From the NCBI GenBank assembly GCA_030681635.1, contig JAUXRT010000144.1, positions 1 through 7,491 of the forward strand: 7,491 nucleotides of DNA, in the 5' to 3' direction. The translations under genes were made by a program, and so were the position numbers. This document shows positions 1 to 6,200 of the stretch, piece after piece (positions within the stretch are counted from its first letter, which is position 1; every line of letters starts with the position of its first letter). Below the pieces are notes generated by a model that searched no databases, had not been told where the DNA came from, and saw only the letters and a list, made by a program, of their open reading frames with translations. Source of the DNA: Reyranella sp. (GTDB lineage Bacteria; Pseudomonadota; Alphaproteobacteria; Reyranellales; Reyranellaceae).

Positions 1-1337
1 ATTTCGCGGGCTGGGCAATTCTGACGCGATGGCTTGCAATACCGATCCTGTCGTTGCTGTTCGCGTACCTGCTGTTGAAGGCAGATCCAACGAGGCGGAC
101 GTGGGTCGGGCCGCTTCTGGCGGGAGTAATTTGGGGGACGGGAAGTTTCCTCAGTCAGGAGAATCTTTCCGGAGGTCTGCTGGTGTTCGCGCTTTCCTTG
201 GCGCTGTTTGGCCCGGTATCGGGCTTGCAGCTGCGCGGCATTGCCAGATTTTCTGCGTTGTTTCTCGCAAGCGGTACGCTTGCGCTGGTTGCGTCGGTCG
301 CGACCTTCGTCGGCCTTTCGCGCTGTCTGGAAGTTTTCCGATTGGCAAACACCAAGTCCAGTCTGGTGATGGCCGGTCTCTCCAATTCGCTTTGGTCGGA
401 GAATCTGGAATTGTCCGCGACCTTCATCATGGTGAACGGGCGGCTGCAATCGGTCTTTGGCGCAGAGGGCATTTTTGCGCCGCTGTTGCAGACGTACGGG
501 TTTGCCATTCTGCTGATGGTCGCGGTGGCGTTGCTCGCGGGCTTCCTCGGTCGGCGCTGGTATGCGGCTGGCGAAAGGGATCGCGCGTTCGTGCGGAAGT
601 TCGCAGGCGTGACCGTCGGTGCATACGTGCTCCATCTCTTCACGCTGCTCCGCTCGGACTTCACGCATCTCTACGGACCATCGGTCCTTTTGCCCATCTT
701 CCTGGTCATGCTGCCCCTGTTTGTCTGGCGCTGCGTTCGGCCTGGCGTGTTGCGTGGCGCTCTGTTGGTCATTTCCCTCGGCGTCATTCTCGAAGCGGCG
801 ATTGCCGGCCGGTTTGAAATTGGGCGCAGAATCGACAAGGCGAGCACCGTCTGGAGCGATTCGACGGCGGTCCTTCAGACCTATCGCGACCTTCGGAATC
901 TCAGGCAGGAGCCTCCCGATCTTGCCGCGCGATACTCGCCGACGGCGACATTCCAGGACGCATTCCGCAATCATCGGGACTTCGACGAGACGAAGGAGCT
1001 GTTCGGGTTGCTGCGCGAGCGGCTGCGTGGGCGCCGGGTCGAGTTGGGCTTCTACAGGGTCAGCGAGCTCATCGACCATCCCGAGCTATTCTACTTTTTT
1101 GGCGGCTTTCGATCGGTGTCGGGCATCACTTCCCCCACGAACAGCATCTGGTTGAGATCCGAGGAGAATGCCTGGGTCGACAAGGTCGTTAATGCTGAAT
1201 CGGCCTGTGTTTTCTTTGAGTCCGATGCCGATACCAAGCTGTTCGAGGCATGGAAAAAGTCTGCTCCTCCAGGGACGGTCGTTACTGAGCCGATCGTGGG
1301 CAAGCGCCTTTACGGAATATTGTCGTGCAAGACCTAG
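1..1337 (+). CDS. Multi-pass membrane protein, probable GT-C-type glycosyltransferase (5' end missing)
   Basis: The reading frame is open at the left edge (first full codon at base 3), so the true start lies outside; 444 codons remain before the TAG. Numbering from that codon, hydrophobic segments lie near 1-25, 35-51, 56-70, 83-105, 163-183, 201-216, 227-242 and 250-265. A soluble C-terminal part of about 175 residues follows. Two features recall polyprenyl-sugar-dependent GT-C glycosyltransferases: a Gly-rich helix ending in Ser-Gln-Glu (51-53), and Arg-Ser-Asp-x-x-His-Leu (217-223) between two helices. If so, it would transfer a sugar or other group at the inner membrane during surface polysaccharide or lipid modification; the specific reaction cannot be told. 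Codon use is less GC-biased than in all downstream genes, suggesting a different origin. The next gene begins 43 bases on. A membrane protein is near certain; the GT-C assignment is moderate. Confidence 0.8.
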   Translation, partial: FAGWAILTRWLAIPILSLLFAYLLLKADPTRRTWVGPLLAGVIWGTGSFLSQENLSGGLLVFALSLALFGPVSGLQLRGIARFSALFLASGTLALVASVATFVGLSRCLEVFRLANTKSSLVMAGLSNSLWSENLELSATFIMVNGRLQSVFGAEGIFAPLLQTYGFAILLMVAVALLAGFLGRRWYAAGERDRAFVRKFAGVTVGAYVLHLFTLLRSDFTHLYGPSVLLPIFLVMLPLFVWRCVRPGVLRGALLVISLGVILEAAIAGRFEIGRRIDKASTVWSDSTAVLQTYRDLRNLRQEPPDLAARYSPTATFQDAFRNHRDFDETKELFGLLRERLRGRRVELGFYRVSELIDHPELFYFFGGFRSVSGITSPTNSIWLRSEENAWVDKVVNAESACVFFESDADTKLFEAWKKSAPPGTVVTEPIVGKRLYGILSCKT

Positions 1338-1348
1338 GCCTGCCGCTA

Positions 1349-1374
1349 GGATCGTCGTCCCCAAGCGAAGATCC
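1349..1374 (+). promoter_or_regulatory. Imperfect hairpin just upstream of the monooxygenase start
   Basis: Bases 1349-1357 (GGATCGTCG) can pair with 1366-1374 (CGAAGATCC), giving nine positions with one G-A mismatch around an eight-base loop. The right arm covers the only weak ribosome-binding candidate for the gene starting at 1381. No T-run follows, so it is not a standard terminator. Function is unproven: it could modulate translation or be chance. Confidence 0.25.
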
Positions 1375-1380
1375 GAGCCC

Positions 1381-2883
1381 ATGCCCGATACAGCGACCCT
1401 GCCTGCCGCCGCCTCCCTGAAGGCCGAGCATTTCGACGTCCTGATCGTGGGCGCCGGCATCTCCGGCGTCGGCGGCGCCTATCACCTCACCAAGCAGCTC
1501 CCCGGCACGAGCTTCGTCGTCCTCGAGACGCAGGAGAGCTTCGGCGGGACCTGGCTGACGCACCGCTATCCCGGCATCCGCTCCGACAGCGACCTCTATA
1601 CCTTCGGCTACCGCTTCAAGCCCTGGACCAGCGCGCCGATCGCGACGGCCGCCGAGATCCTGGCCTACATGGGCGAAGTCATCGACGAGAACGACCTCGG
1701 CCGGCACATCCGCTATGGCCACCGGATCTCCTCGGCCCGCTGGTCGAGCGAGGAGAATCGCTGGACGATCGACGCCACGCGCACCGACACCGGCCAGGCC
1801 GTCCGGTTCACGGCGAGCTTCCTCTGGATGTGCCAGGGCTACTACCGGCACTCGGAAGGCTATACGCCCGAGTGGGCGGGCATGGAGGACTTCAAGGGCC
1901 GGATCATCCATCCGCAGAGCTGGCCCGAGGATCTCGACTACGCGGGCAAGAAAGTCGTCGTCATCGGCTCCGGTGCGACGGCGGCAACGCTCGTCCCGGC
2001 GATCGCGGACAAGTGCGATCACGTCACGCTGCTGCAGCGCTCGCCGACCTATTTCATTCCCGCCCGCAACGCCAACGACCTCGCCGACACGCTGCGCCAG
2101 CTGCAGATCGACGAGAGCTGGATCCACGAGATCGTGCGCCGCAAGATCCTGCACGATCAGGCGGTGTTCACCCGCCGCGCTTTTGAAGAACCCGACATCG
2201 TGACCAAGGAGCTGCTGGGCGGTGTGCGCGCCCATCTCGGCCCCGATTACGACGTGGCGGCACACTTCACGCCGAGCTACCGGCCGTGGCGGCAGCGCAT
2301 CGCCTATGTTCCCGACGGCGACCTCTTCAAGAGCATCCGCGCCGGCCACGCCTCGGTGGTCACCGACGAGATCGAGACATTCACCGAGGCTGGCATTCGC
2401 CTCAAGTCCGGCAAGGAACTGGAAGCCGACATCGTCGTCACGGCCACGGGCTTCCATCTCAACGTGCTGGGCGACATCGACTTCACGATCGACGGCAGGC
2501 CGCTCGACTTCGCCGACACGGTCACCTACCGCGGCATGATGTTCACCGGCGTGCCCAACATGGTGTGGGTGTTCGGCTACTTCCGCGCGAGCTGGACCTT
2601 GCGCGCCGATCTGGTCGCCGATTTCGTCTGCCGTTTGCTCGGGCACATGAAGGACAAGCAGGCGAAGAAGGTCACCGTGGCACTCCGGCCCGAGGACAAG
2701 GACATGCCCCTGCTGCCGTGGATCGACCCGGCCAACTTCAATCCGGGTTATCTCATGCGCGGCATGCACCTGCTGCCCAAGCGCGGCGACAAGCCCGAAT
2801 GGCAGCACACCCAGGATTATTGGAACGAGAAGGACCAGTGGCCGGCGATCGATCTCGACGACCGGACCTTCGTCTACGGCTGA
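1381..2883 (+). CDS. EthA-like flavin-dependent (Baeyer-Villiger type) monooxygenase
   Basis: A 500-residue FAD- and NADPH-dependent class B monooxygenase. Such enzymes insert oxygen next to a carbonyl (ketone to ester) or oxidise sulfur and nitrogen. Visible motifs in order: FAD Rossmann GAGISG (24-29) with Glu49 at the end of the second strand; GGTW (55-58) followed by YPGIRSDSD (63-71), as remembered in mycobacterial EthA; the Baeyer-Villiger fingerprint F-x-G-x3-H-x3-W-P (Phe171 to Pro182); the NADPH Rossmann GSGATA (196-201); and ATGF (355-358). Length and motif order match the family throughout. The frame is open upstream to 1168, but ATG 1381 is chosen because the homologous region begins just after it and the longer form would overlap the preceding gene. 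The ribosome site is weak. The next gene starts 19 bases after the stop, so co-transcription is likely. Substrate unknown. Cytosolic; no signal peptide or membrane segment. Confidence 0.93.
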   Translation: MPDTATLPAAASLKAEHFDVLIVGAGISGVGGAYHLTKQLPGTSFVVLETQESFGGTWLTHRYPGIRSDSDLYTFGYRFKPWTSAPIATAAEILAYMGEVIDENDLGRHIRYGHRISSARWSSEENRWTIDATRTDTGQAVRFTASFLWMCQGYYRHSEGYTPEWAGMEDFKGRIIHPQSWPEDLDYAGKKVVVIGSGATAATLVPAIADKCDHVTLLQRSPTYFIPARNANDLADTLRQLQIDESWIHEIVRRKILHDQAVFTRRAFEEPDIVTKELLGGVRAHLGPDYDVAAHFTPSYRPWRQRIAYVPDGDLFKSIRAGHASVVTDEIETFTEAGIRLKSGKELEADIVVTATGFHLNVLGDIDFTIDGRPLDFADTVTYRGMMFTGVPNMVWVFGYFRASWTLRADLVADFVCRLLGHMKDKQAKKVTVALRPEDKDMPLLPWIDPANFNPGYLMRGMHLLPKRGDKPEWQHTQDYWNEKDQWPAIDLDDRTFVYG

Positions 2884-2902
2884 GGCCGCCGAGGAGAACG
2901 CC

Positions 2903-3904
2903 ATGACCGCCAATGCCGCCAAACCCCGCCGCCTCGGCCACAGCGATCTCGCGGTCTTCCCGGTCGGGCTCGGCCTGATGTCGTTCTCCGGCGCTTACGG
3001 CAAGAGCGACGACGCCGAGGCGGTCCAAGTTATCCATCACGCGCTCGACCGCAGCGTCACGCTGCTCGACAGTTCCGACATGTACGGCTGGGGCCATAAC
3101 GAGAGCCTGCTGGGCAAGGCGCTGGTGGGCAGTCGTCGCGACAAGGCGATCCTCGCCACCAAGTTCGGCCAGGTGCAGCAGCCCGGCGGCGCCAACGGTG
3201 TCGATGGCCGTCCGGCGCATGTGAAGGCCGCCTGCGAGGCCAGCCTCAAGCGGCTGGGCGTCGAGGTGATCGATCTCTACTACCAGCATCGCGTCGATCC
3301 CTCGGTGGCGATCGAGGAAACGGTTGGCGCCATGGCGGACCTCGTGAAGGCAGGCAAGGTGAGGGCGCTGGGGCTAAGCGAGGCGCGGCCCGAGACGATC
3401 CGCCGGGCCCATGCGGTCCATCCGATCGCCGCGGTGCAGAGCGAATATTCCCTGCTCTTCCGGGTCGACGCCGAGGAGACGCTCAAGACCACGCGTGCGC
3501 TCGGCATTTCCTTCGTGGCCTATTCACCGCTCGGCCGCAGCCTGCTGACCGGCGCGGTGCGCCAGGCCGCCGACATTCCCGAGGGCGATGGCCGCGGCCG
3601 GCATCCGCGCTTCGCCGCCGACAATCTCGCGCACAACCTGGCCAAGGTCGCCGCGATCGAGGCGGTGGCGCGGACCAAGGGCTGCAAACCGGGACAGGTG
3701 GCGCTCGCCTGGCTGCTGGCGCAGGGGGACGACATCGTACCCATTCCGGGCACCAAGCGCGCGGCGCGCGTCGACGAGAACCTGGCGGCGCTCGATGTCG
3801 CCCTGTCGGCCGACGAGGTGGCGCGGCTTTCGGCCGCCCTGCCGCCGGGCGCGGCGGCGGGCACGCGCTATCCGGAGGCGGGGATGAAGGGCGTGTATCT
3901 CTAG
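2903..3904 (+). CDS. Aldo/keto reductase
   Basis: A 333-residue single-domain TIM-barrel oxidoreductase that interconverts aldehydes or ketones and alcohols with NADPH in the cytosol. The catalytic tetrad is complete: Asp56 and Tyr61 in LLDSSDMYG, Lys87 in ATKFG, and His129 in YYQHRVDP. A C-terminal PIPGTKR (280-286) is the usual NADPH phosphate-binding stretch. Motif style resembles the YakC/AKR13-like group rather than the beta-subunit or xylose reductase groups; one small oddity is Ser-Ser where many members have Thr-Ala before the Asp-x-Tyr. The start is fixed by GAGGAG at 2891-2896, six bases before the ATG. It lies 19 bases after the monooxygenase, so the two probably form an operon. 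It could make or consume the monooxygenase's ketone or aldehyde substrate, but the actual substrate cannot be read from sequence. Confidence 0.94.
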   Translation: MTANAAKPRRLGHSDLAVFPVGLGLMSFSGAYGKSDDAEAVQVIHHALDRSVTLLDSSDMYGWGHNESLLGKALVGSRRDKAILATKFGQVQQPGGANGVDGRPAHVKAACEASLKRLGVEVIDLYYQHRVDPSVAIEETVGAMADLVKAGKVRALGLSEARPETIRRAHAVHPIAAVQSEYSLLFRVDAEETLKTTRALGISFVAYSPLGRSLLTGAVRQAADIPEGDGRGRHPRFAADNLAHNLAKVAAIEAVARTKGCKPGQVALAWLLAQGDDIVPIPGTKRAARVDENLAALDVALSADEVARLSAALPPGAAAGTRYPEAGMKGVYL

Positions 3905-3938
3905 CGACCGGACGGGCGGCGTCCGCATCGGGATCTTC

Positions 3939-3944
3939 AGGAGG
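3939..3944 (+). promoter_or_regulatory. Strong Shine-Dalgarno of the universal stress protein gene
   Basis: AGGAGG lies seven bases before ATG 3952. It is a full match to the anti-Shine-Dalgarno core and settles the start. Other genes here have weaker sites. Confidence 0.85.
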
Positions 3945-3951
3945 AAATCAG

Positions 3952-4389
3952 ATGTACAGGCACATTCTCATCCCCATAGACGGCTCTGCGCTGTCGGAGC
4001 AGGCGGTCGACAAGGGGCTGGCGTTGGCACGGGAGATCGGCGCCAAGGTCACTGTGCTGATGGCCATCGAACCCGCGCCGATCGTGATGATGGCGATGGT
4101 CCAACTCACCGAACAGCAGAACCGCTATCACCAGCATGCCGTGGAGCAGGCGACCCGACATCTCGGGGAGGCCGCGGCCAAGGCCAAGGCGGCCGGCGTG
4201 CCGTGCGAGACCGTTCAGGTCGACCACGACCATCCCTACCAGGCGATCATCGAGGCCGCGGCGAGCCGGGGTTGCGATCTGATCGCCATGGCCTCGCACG
4301 GCCGGCGAGGTATCTCCGCCCTGGTGCTCGGCAGCGAGACCACGAAAGTGCTGACCCACAGCACGACGCCGGTCCTCGTCTACCGCTGA
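3952..4389 (+). CDS. Universal stress protein, UspA family (single domain)
   Basis: A 145-residue alpha/beta nucleotide-binding protein of the Usp family, cytosolic and usually dimeric, linked to stress survival. It opens with ILIPIDGS (5-12), whose Asp10 is the typical adenine/ribose-side acid. It ends with the ATP-binding loop A-S-H-G (114-117), nine residues, then Gly127-Ser128, followed by VLTHSTTPVLVYR. The loop fits the G-2x-G-9x-G-S pattern except that the first Gly is Ala, a common variant, so this is probably an ATP-binding member. Length is that of a single-domain Usp. The start is fixed by a near-perfect AGGAGG at 3939-3944, seven bases before the ATG, the strongest ribosome site in the window, implying high translation. 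It sits 47 bases after the reductase and may be in the same transcript or separate. Usp genes occur in many contexts, so its neighbours say little about its role. Confidence 0.95.
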   Translation: MYRHILIPIDGSALSEQAVDKGLALAREIGAKVTVLMAIEPAPIVMMAMVQLTEQQNRYHQHAVEQATRHLGEAAAKAKAAGVPCETVQVDHDHPYQAIIEAAASRGCDLIAMASHGRRGISALVLGSETTKVLTHSTTPVLVYR

Positions 4390-4461
4390 GCCACGCGGCA
4401 CGGCAACTTTCGCCTCTCTCGGACGTAGTCACAATCGTACGGCTGCCCCTGGGAGAGATCG

Positions 4462-5031
4462 ATGCGCCTGGCCCGTGTGCCCGTTGCCGCCGCGGCCTTG
4501 GCCTGCCTCCTGGCTGTTCCCGCCGTCGGTCAGCAACAGGATGCCGACCAGGCGGCGCGCTCGATCGAGCTGTTCCGCGAGGCCGGCAAGGTCCTGCAGC
4601 ACCCACGCTGTCTCAACTGCCATCCCGCCGGGGATCGTCCCAGCCAGACCGACACGATGCGGCCGCACAATCCAAGGGTGGTGCGCGGGCCGGACGGCCA
4701 TGGTGCAGCCGGGCTGCCGTGCAGCTCCTGCCATCAAGTCGAGAACTACGAGCCCTCGCGCGTGCCCGGCCATCCGAAATGGCATCTCGCGCCCGTCTCG
4801 ATGGCCTGGCAGGGCCGTTCGCTGGGTGAGATCTGCCGGCAGATCAAGGACCCCTCGCGCAACGGCGGCCTCGATATGCCGGCCCTCCTGCGCCACATGA
4901 GCGAGGACACGCTGGTCGGCTGGGCCTGGGCGCCCGGCAGTGGGCGCACGCCGGCACCCGGTACGCAGGCGGCGTTCGGCGCCGTGATGCGCGCCTGGGC
5001 GGAAAGCGGTGCATACTGCCCGCCGGACTAG
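4462..5031 (+). CDS. Secreted diheme c-type cytochrome-like protein
   Basis: A 189-residue exported protein with two heme c attachment motifs, CLNCH (50-54) and CSSCH (87-91). A Sec signal peptide fills the N terminus: basic MRLAR, a hydrophobic Ala/Leu core to about 20, and likely cleavage after AVG (23). It should act in the periplasm as an electron carrier. Family resemblance, from memory, is to small proteins labelled isoquinoline 1-oxidoreductase subunit in alphaproteobacteria, sharing LNCHPAGDRP, a VPGHPKWHLAP-like stretch, AWQG and EICRQIKDP. That label is weakly founded, and no molybdopterin or iron-sulfur subunit is visible nearby. Two further cysteines (125 and 186) could form a disulfide. 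Starts at the ATG after GGGAGAG (4451-4457). It follows a 72-base gap and lies 21 bases before the Bug receptor gene, so those two may be co-transcribed. Confidence 0.88.
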   Translation: MRLARVPVAAAALACLLAVPAVGQQQDADQAARSIELFREAGKVLQHPRCLNCHPAGDRPSQTDTMRPHNPRVVRGPDGHGAAGLPCSSCHQVENYEPSRVPGHPKWHLAPVSMAWQGRSLGEICRQIKDPSRNGGLDMPALLRHMSEDTLVGWAWAPGSGRTPAPGTQAAFGAVMRAWAESGAYCPPD

Positions 5032-5052
5032 CCTTCGGGGAGCGACAAAAAA

Positions 5053-6036
5053 ATGAAGCGCATCGAACGCCGGACACTTATCGGCACCGGATTGGGCGCC
5101 GGGCTGGCGACGGCCCTCGCCGGCAGGGCGGCCTCCGCCCAGGCCTTTCCCACCAAGCAGATCCGCTGGATCATTCCCTTCGCGCCCGGCGGCAACTACG
5201 ACGTCACCTCGCGCATCGTGGCCGACCCGATGGGTCGTCAGCTCGGCCAGACCATCCTGGTCGACAACAAGCCCGGAGCGGGCGGCGTGGTTGGGCTCGA
5301 GCTCGCCCACAATGCACCGGCCGACGGCTACACCATCGTCATGGCGAGCTTCACCGTGGGCTACGTGGCGCCGATCTTCGCCGGCAAGAAGGAGATGCTG
5401 TCGATGTTCGCGCCGGTCAGCATCCTCACCACCGTGCCGACCCTGGTGGTGGTGCGGGCCGACAGCCGTTTCCCCGACATGAAGAGCCTGCTGGCGGAAG
5501 CCAAGGCGAAGCCCGGCACGGTCAGCATCGGCCACTCCGGCAACGGCACCACCAACCACGTCTCCATCCTGCGCCTGCAGCTCAACGACAATCTGAAGTT
5601 CAACATCATCCCCTATCGCGGCTCCGGCCCCGGCATCGCCGATCTGCTGGCGGGCAATGTCGACAGCTTTGCCGACCAGCTCACCAGCTCGATGCCGCAC
5701 ATCAAGTCCGGCAAGCTCCGGCCGCTTGCGAGCTTCGGGCTGGAGCGCATCCCCGAGCTGCCCGGCGTGCCGACCATGGGCGACCTCGGCATAAAACCGT
5801 TCGACGGCGCCACGACGGCGGGCGTGTTCGCCCATATCGACACGCCCAAGCCCGTGATCGCCCGCTTGAACCAGGGGATCGTGGCCGGCCTCAAGGACGA
5901 GACGGCGAACAAGCGCTTGCGCGAACTGGGCGCCATCGTCCGGCCCTCGACACCCGAGCAGTTCACGGCGGCGCTCAAGGCCGATCAAGAGAACGTGTCT
6001 GAACTGTTGAGGTTAGGTCTGTTGAAGCCCGAGTGA
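5053..6036 (+). CDS. Bug/TctC-family tripartite tricarboxylate-type substrate-binding protein
   Basis: A 327-residue periplasmic solute receptor of the Bug (TctC) family, which closes around small carboxylates or related organic ligands. The N terminus has a Tat-like pattern (ERRTLIG, Arg6-Arg7), a Gly/Ala-rich core and a likely cleavage site after ASA (29), so export is expected, possibly by Tat. Family signatures: IIPFAPGGNYD (40-50), VDNKPGAGG (70-78), APADGYT, and Y-R-G-S-G-P-G at 188-194 followed by LLAGNVD. Length is standard. The start is preceded by GGGGAG (5037-5042) at a ten-base spacing. No TctA or TctB membrane partners are visible, so it looks like one of the orphan Bug receptors common in Bordetella, Bradyrhizobium and Reyranella-type genomes. 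The ligand is unknown; the converging tartrate dehydratase gene makes a hydroxy-diacid conceivable, but that is inference only. Confidence 0.95.
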   Translation: MKRIERRTLIGTGLGAGLATALAGRAASAQAFPTKQIRWIIPFAPGGNYDVTSRIVADPMGRQLGQTILVDNKPGAGGVVGLELAHNAPADGYTIVMASFTVGYVAPIFAGKKEMLSMFAPVSILTTVPTLVVVRADSRFPDMKSLLAEAKAKPGTVSIGHSGNGTTNHVSILRLQLNDNLKFNIIPYRGSGPGIADLLAGNVDSFADQLTSSMPHIKSGKLRPLASFGLERIPELPGVPTMGDLGIKPFDGATTAGVFAHIDTPKPVIARLNQGIVAGLKDETANKRLRELGAIVRPSTPEQFTAALKADQENVSELLRLGLLKPE

Positions 6037-6049
6037 TCGGACCTAATAT
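6022..6049 (+). promoter_or_regulatory. Possible sigma-70-like promoter before the small lipoprotein
   Basis: TTGAAG (6022-6027) and TAATAT (6044-6049) are 16 bases apart and each match four of six consensus bases. They overlap the 3' end of the Bug gene. A transcript start about seven bases after the -10 would fall at or next to ATG 6057, giving a nearly leaderless message. This would fit the lack of a ribosome-binding site there. Weak evidence. Confidence 0.25.
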
Positions 6050-6056
6050 CGACCCC

Positions 6057-6185
6057 ATGATGATGCTTCGATCGATAATCCTTGCGATGATCGTGGCTGT
6101 CCTGGCCGGGTGCGCCTCGTCGGGCACCCCTCAGGACGGCAGGTACCAGACCCATGGCGGCGGCTGGGACAACTTCCGCGGCTGA
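6057..6185 (+). CDS. Small lipoprotein, 42 residues
   Basis: A short reading frame beginning with three consecutive ATG codons (6057, 6060, 6063) and ending with TGA. It encodes Met-Met-Met-Leu-Arg-Ser, a hydrophobic stretch (Ile7 to Ala17), and a textbook lipobox Leu16-Ala17-Gly18-Cys19. A 24-residue mature peptide remains, rich in Gly and Ser and ending in Trp-Asp-Asn-Phe-Arg-Gly. Signal peptidase II would cut before Cys19 and the Cys would be lipidated, anchoring it to the inner or outer membrane. No clear Shine-Dalgarno precedes any of the three ATGs, so the exact start is uncertain. It lies 20 bases after the Bug gene and 15 bases before the stop of the opposite-strand dehydratase gene. 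I do not recognise the family; tiny lipoproteins of this kind are often left unannotated because of length limits. Function unknown. Confidence 0.65.
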   Translation: MMMLRSIILAMIVAVLAGCASSGTPQDGRYQTHGGGWDNFRG

Positions 6186-6200
6186 GGCCGGGGCGCCGCC

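Noticed and set aside
29..817. Overlapping + strand frame of 262 codons inside the left membrane-protein gene
   Set aside because: The alternative frame gives an Arg/Gly-rich translation without membrane segments, while the frame ending at 1337 is clearly a membrane protein and is open across the left edge.
1168..1380. N-terminal extension of the monooxygenase to an ATG at 1168
   Set aside because: It would overlap the upstream membrane-protein gene by about 170 bases, and the extra residues do not resemble the family. The FAD motif is correctly placed from ATG 1381.
1282..2922. Long open frame of 546 codons on the - strand opposite the monooxygenase gene
   Set aside because: It is antisense to a gene with full family motifs; its own translation is rich in Ala, Val, Gly, Arg and His with no recognisable domain. 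This is typical of the complement of GC-rich coding DNA.
3909..3925. Inverted repeat CGGAC/GTCCG with a seven-base loop between the reductase and the stress protein genes
   Set aside because: It has only five base pairs and no following T-run, too weak to call a terminator.
4390..4461. Largest intergenic gap on the + strand, searched for a promoter or terminator
   Set aside because: No convincing -35/-10 pair and no stem with a T-run was found. It probably holds the cytochrome gene's leader, but nothing specific can be supported.
4429..5988. Open frame of 519 codons on the - strand across the cytochrome and Bug genes
   Set aside because: It spans two well-supported + strand genes and the gap between them, and its translation is low-complexity His/Arg/Gly-rich with no motif.
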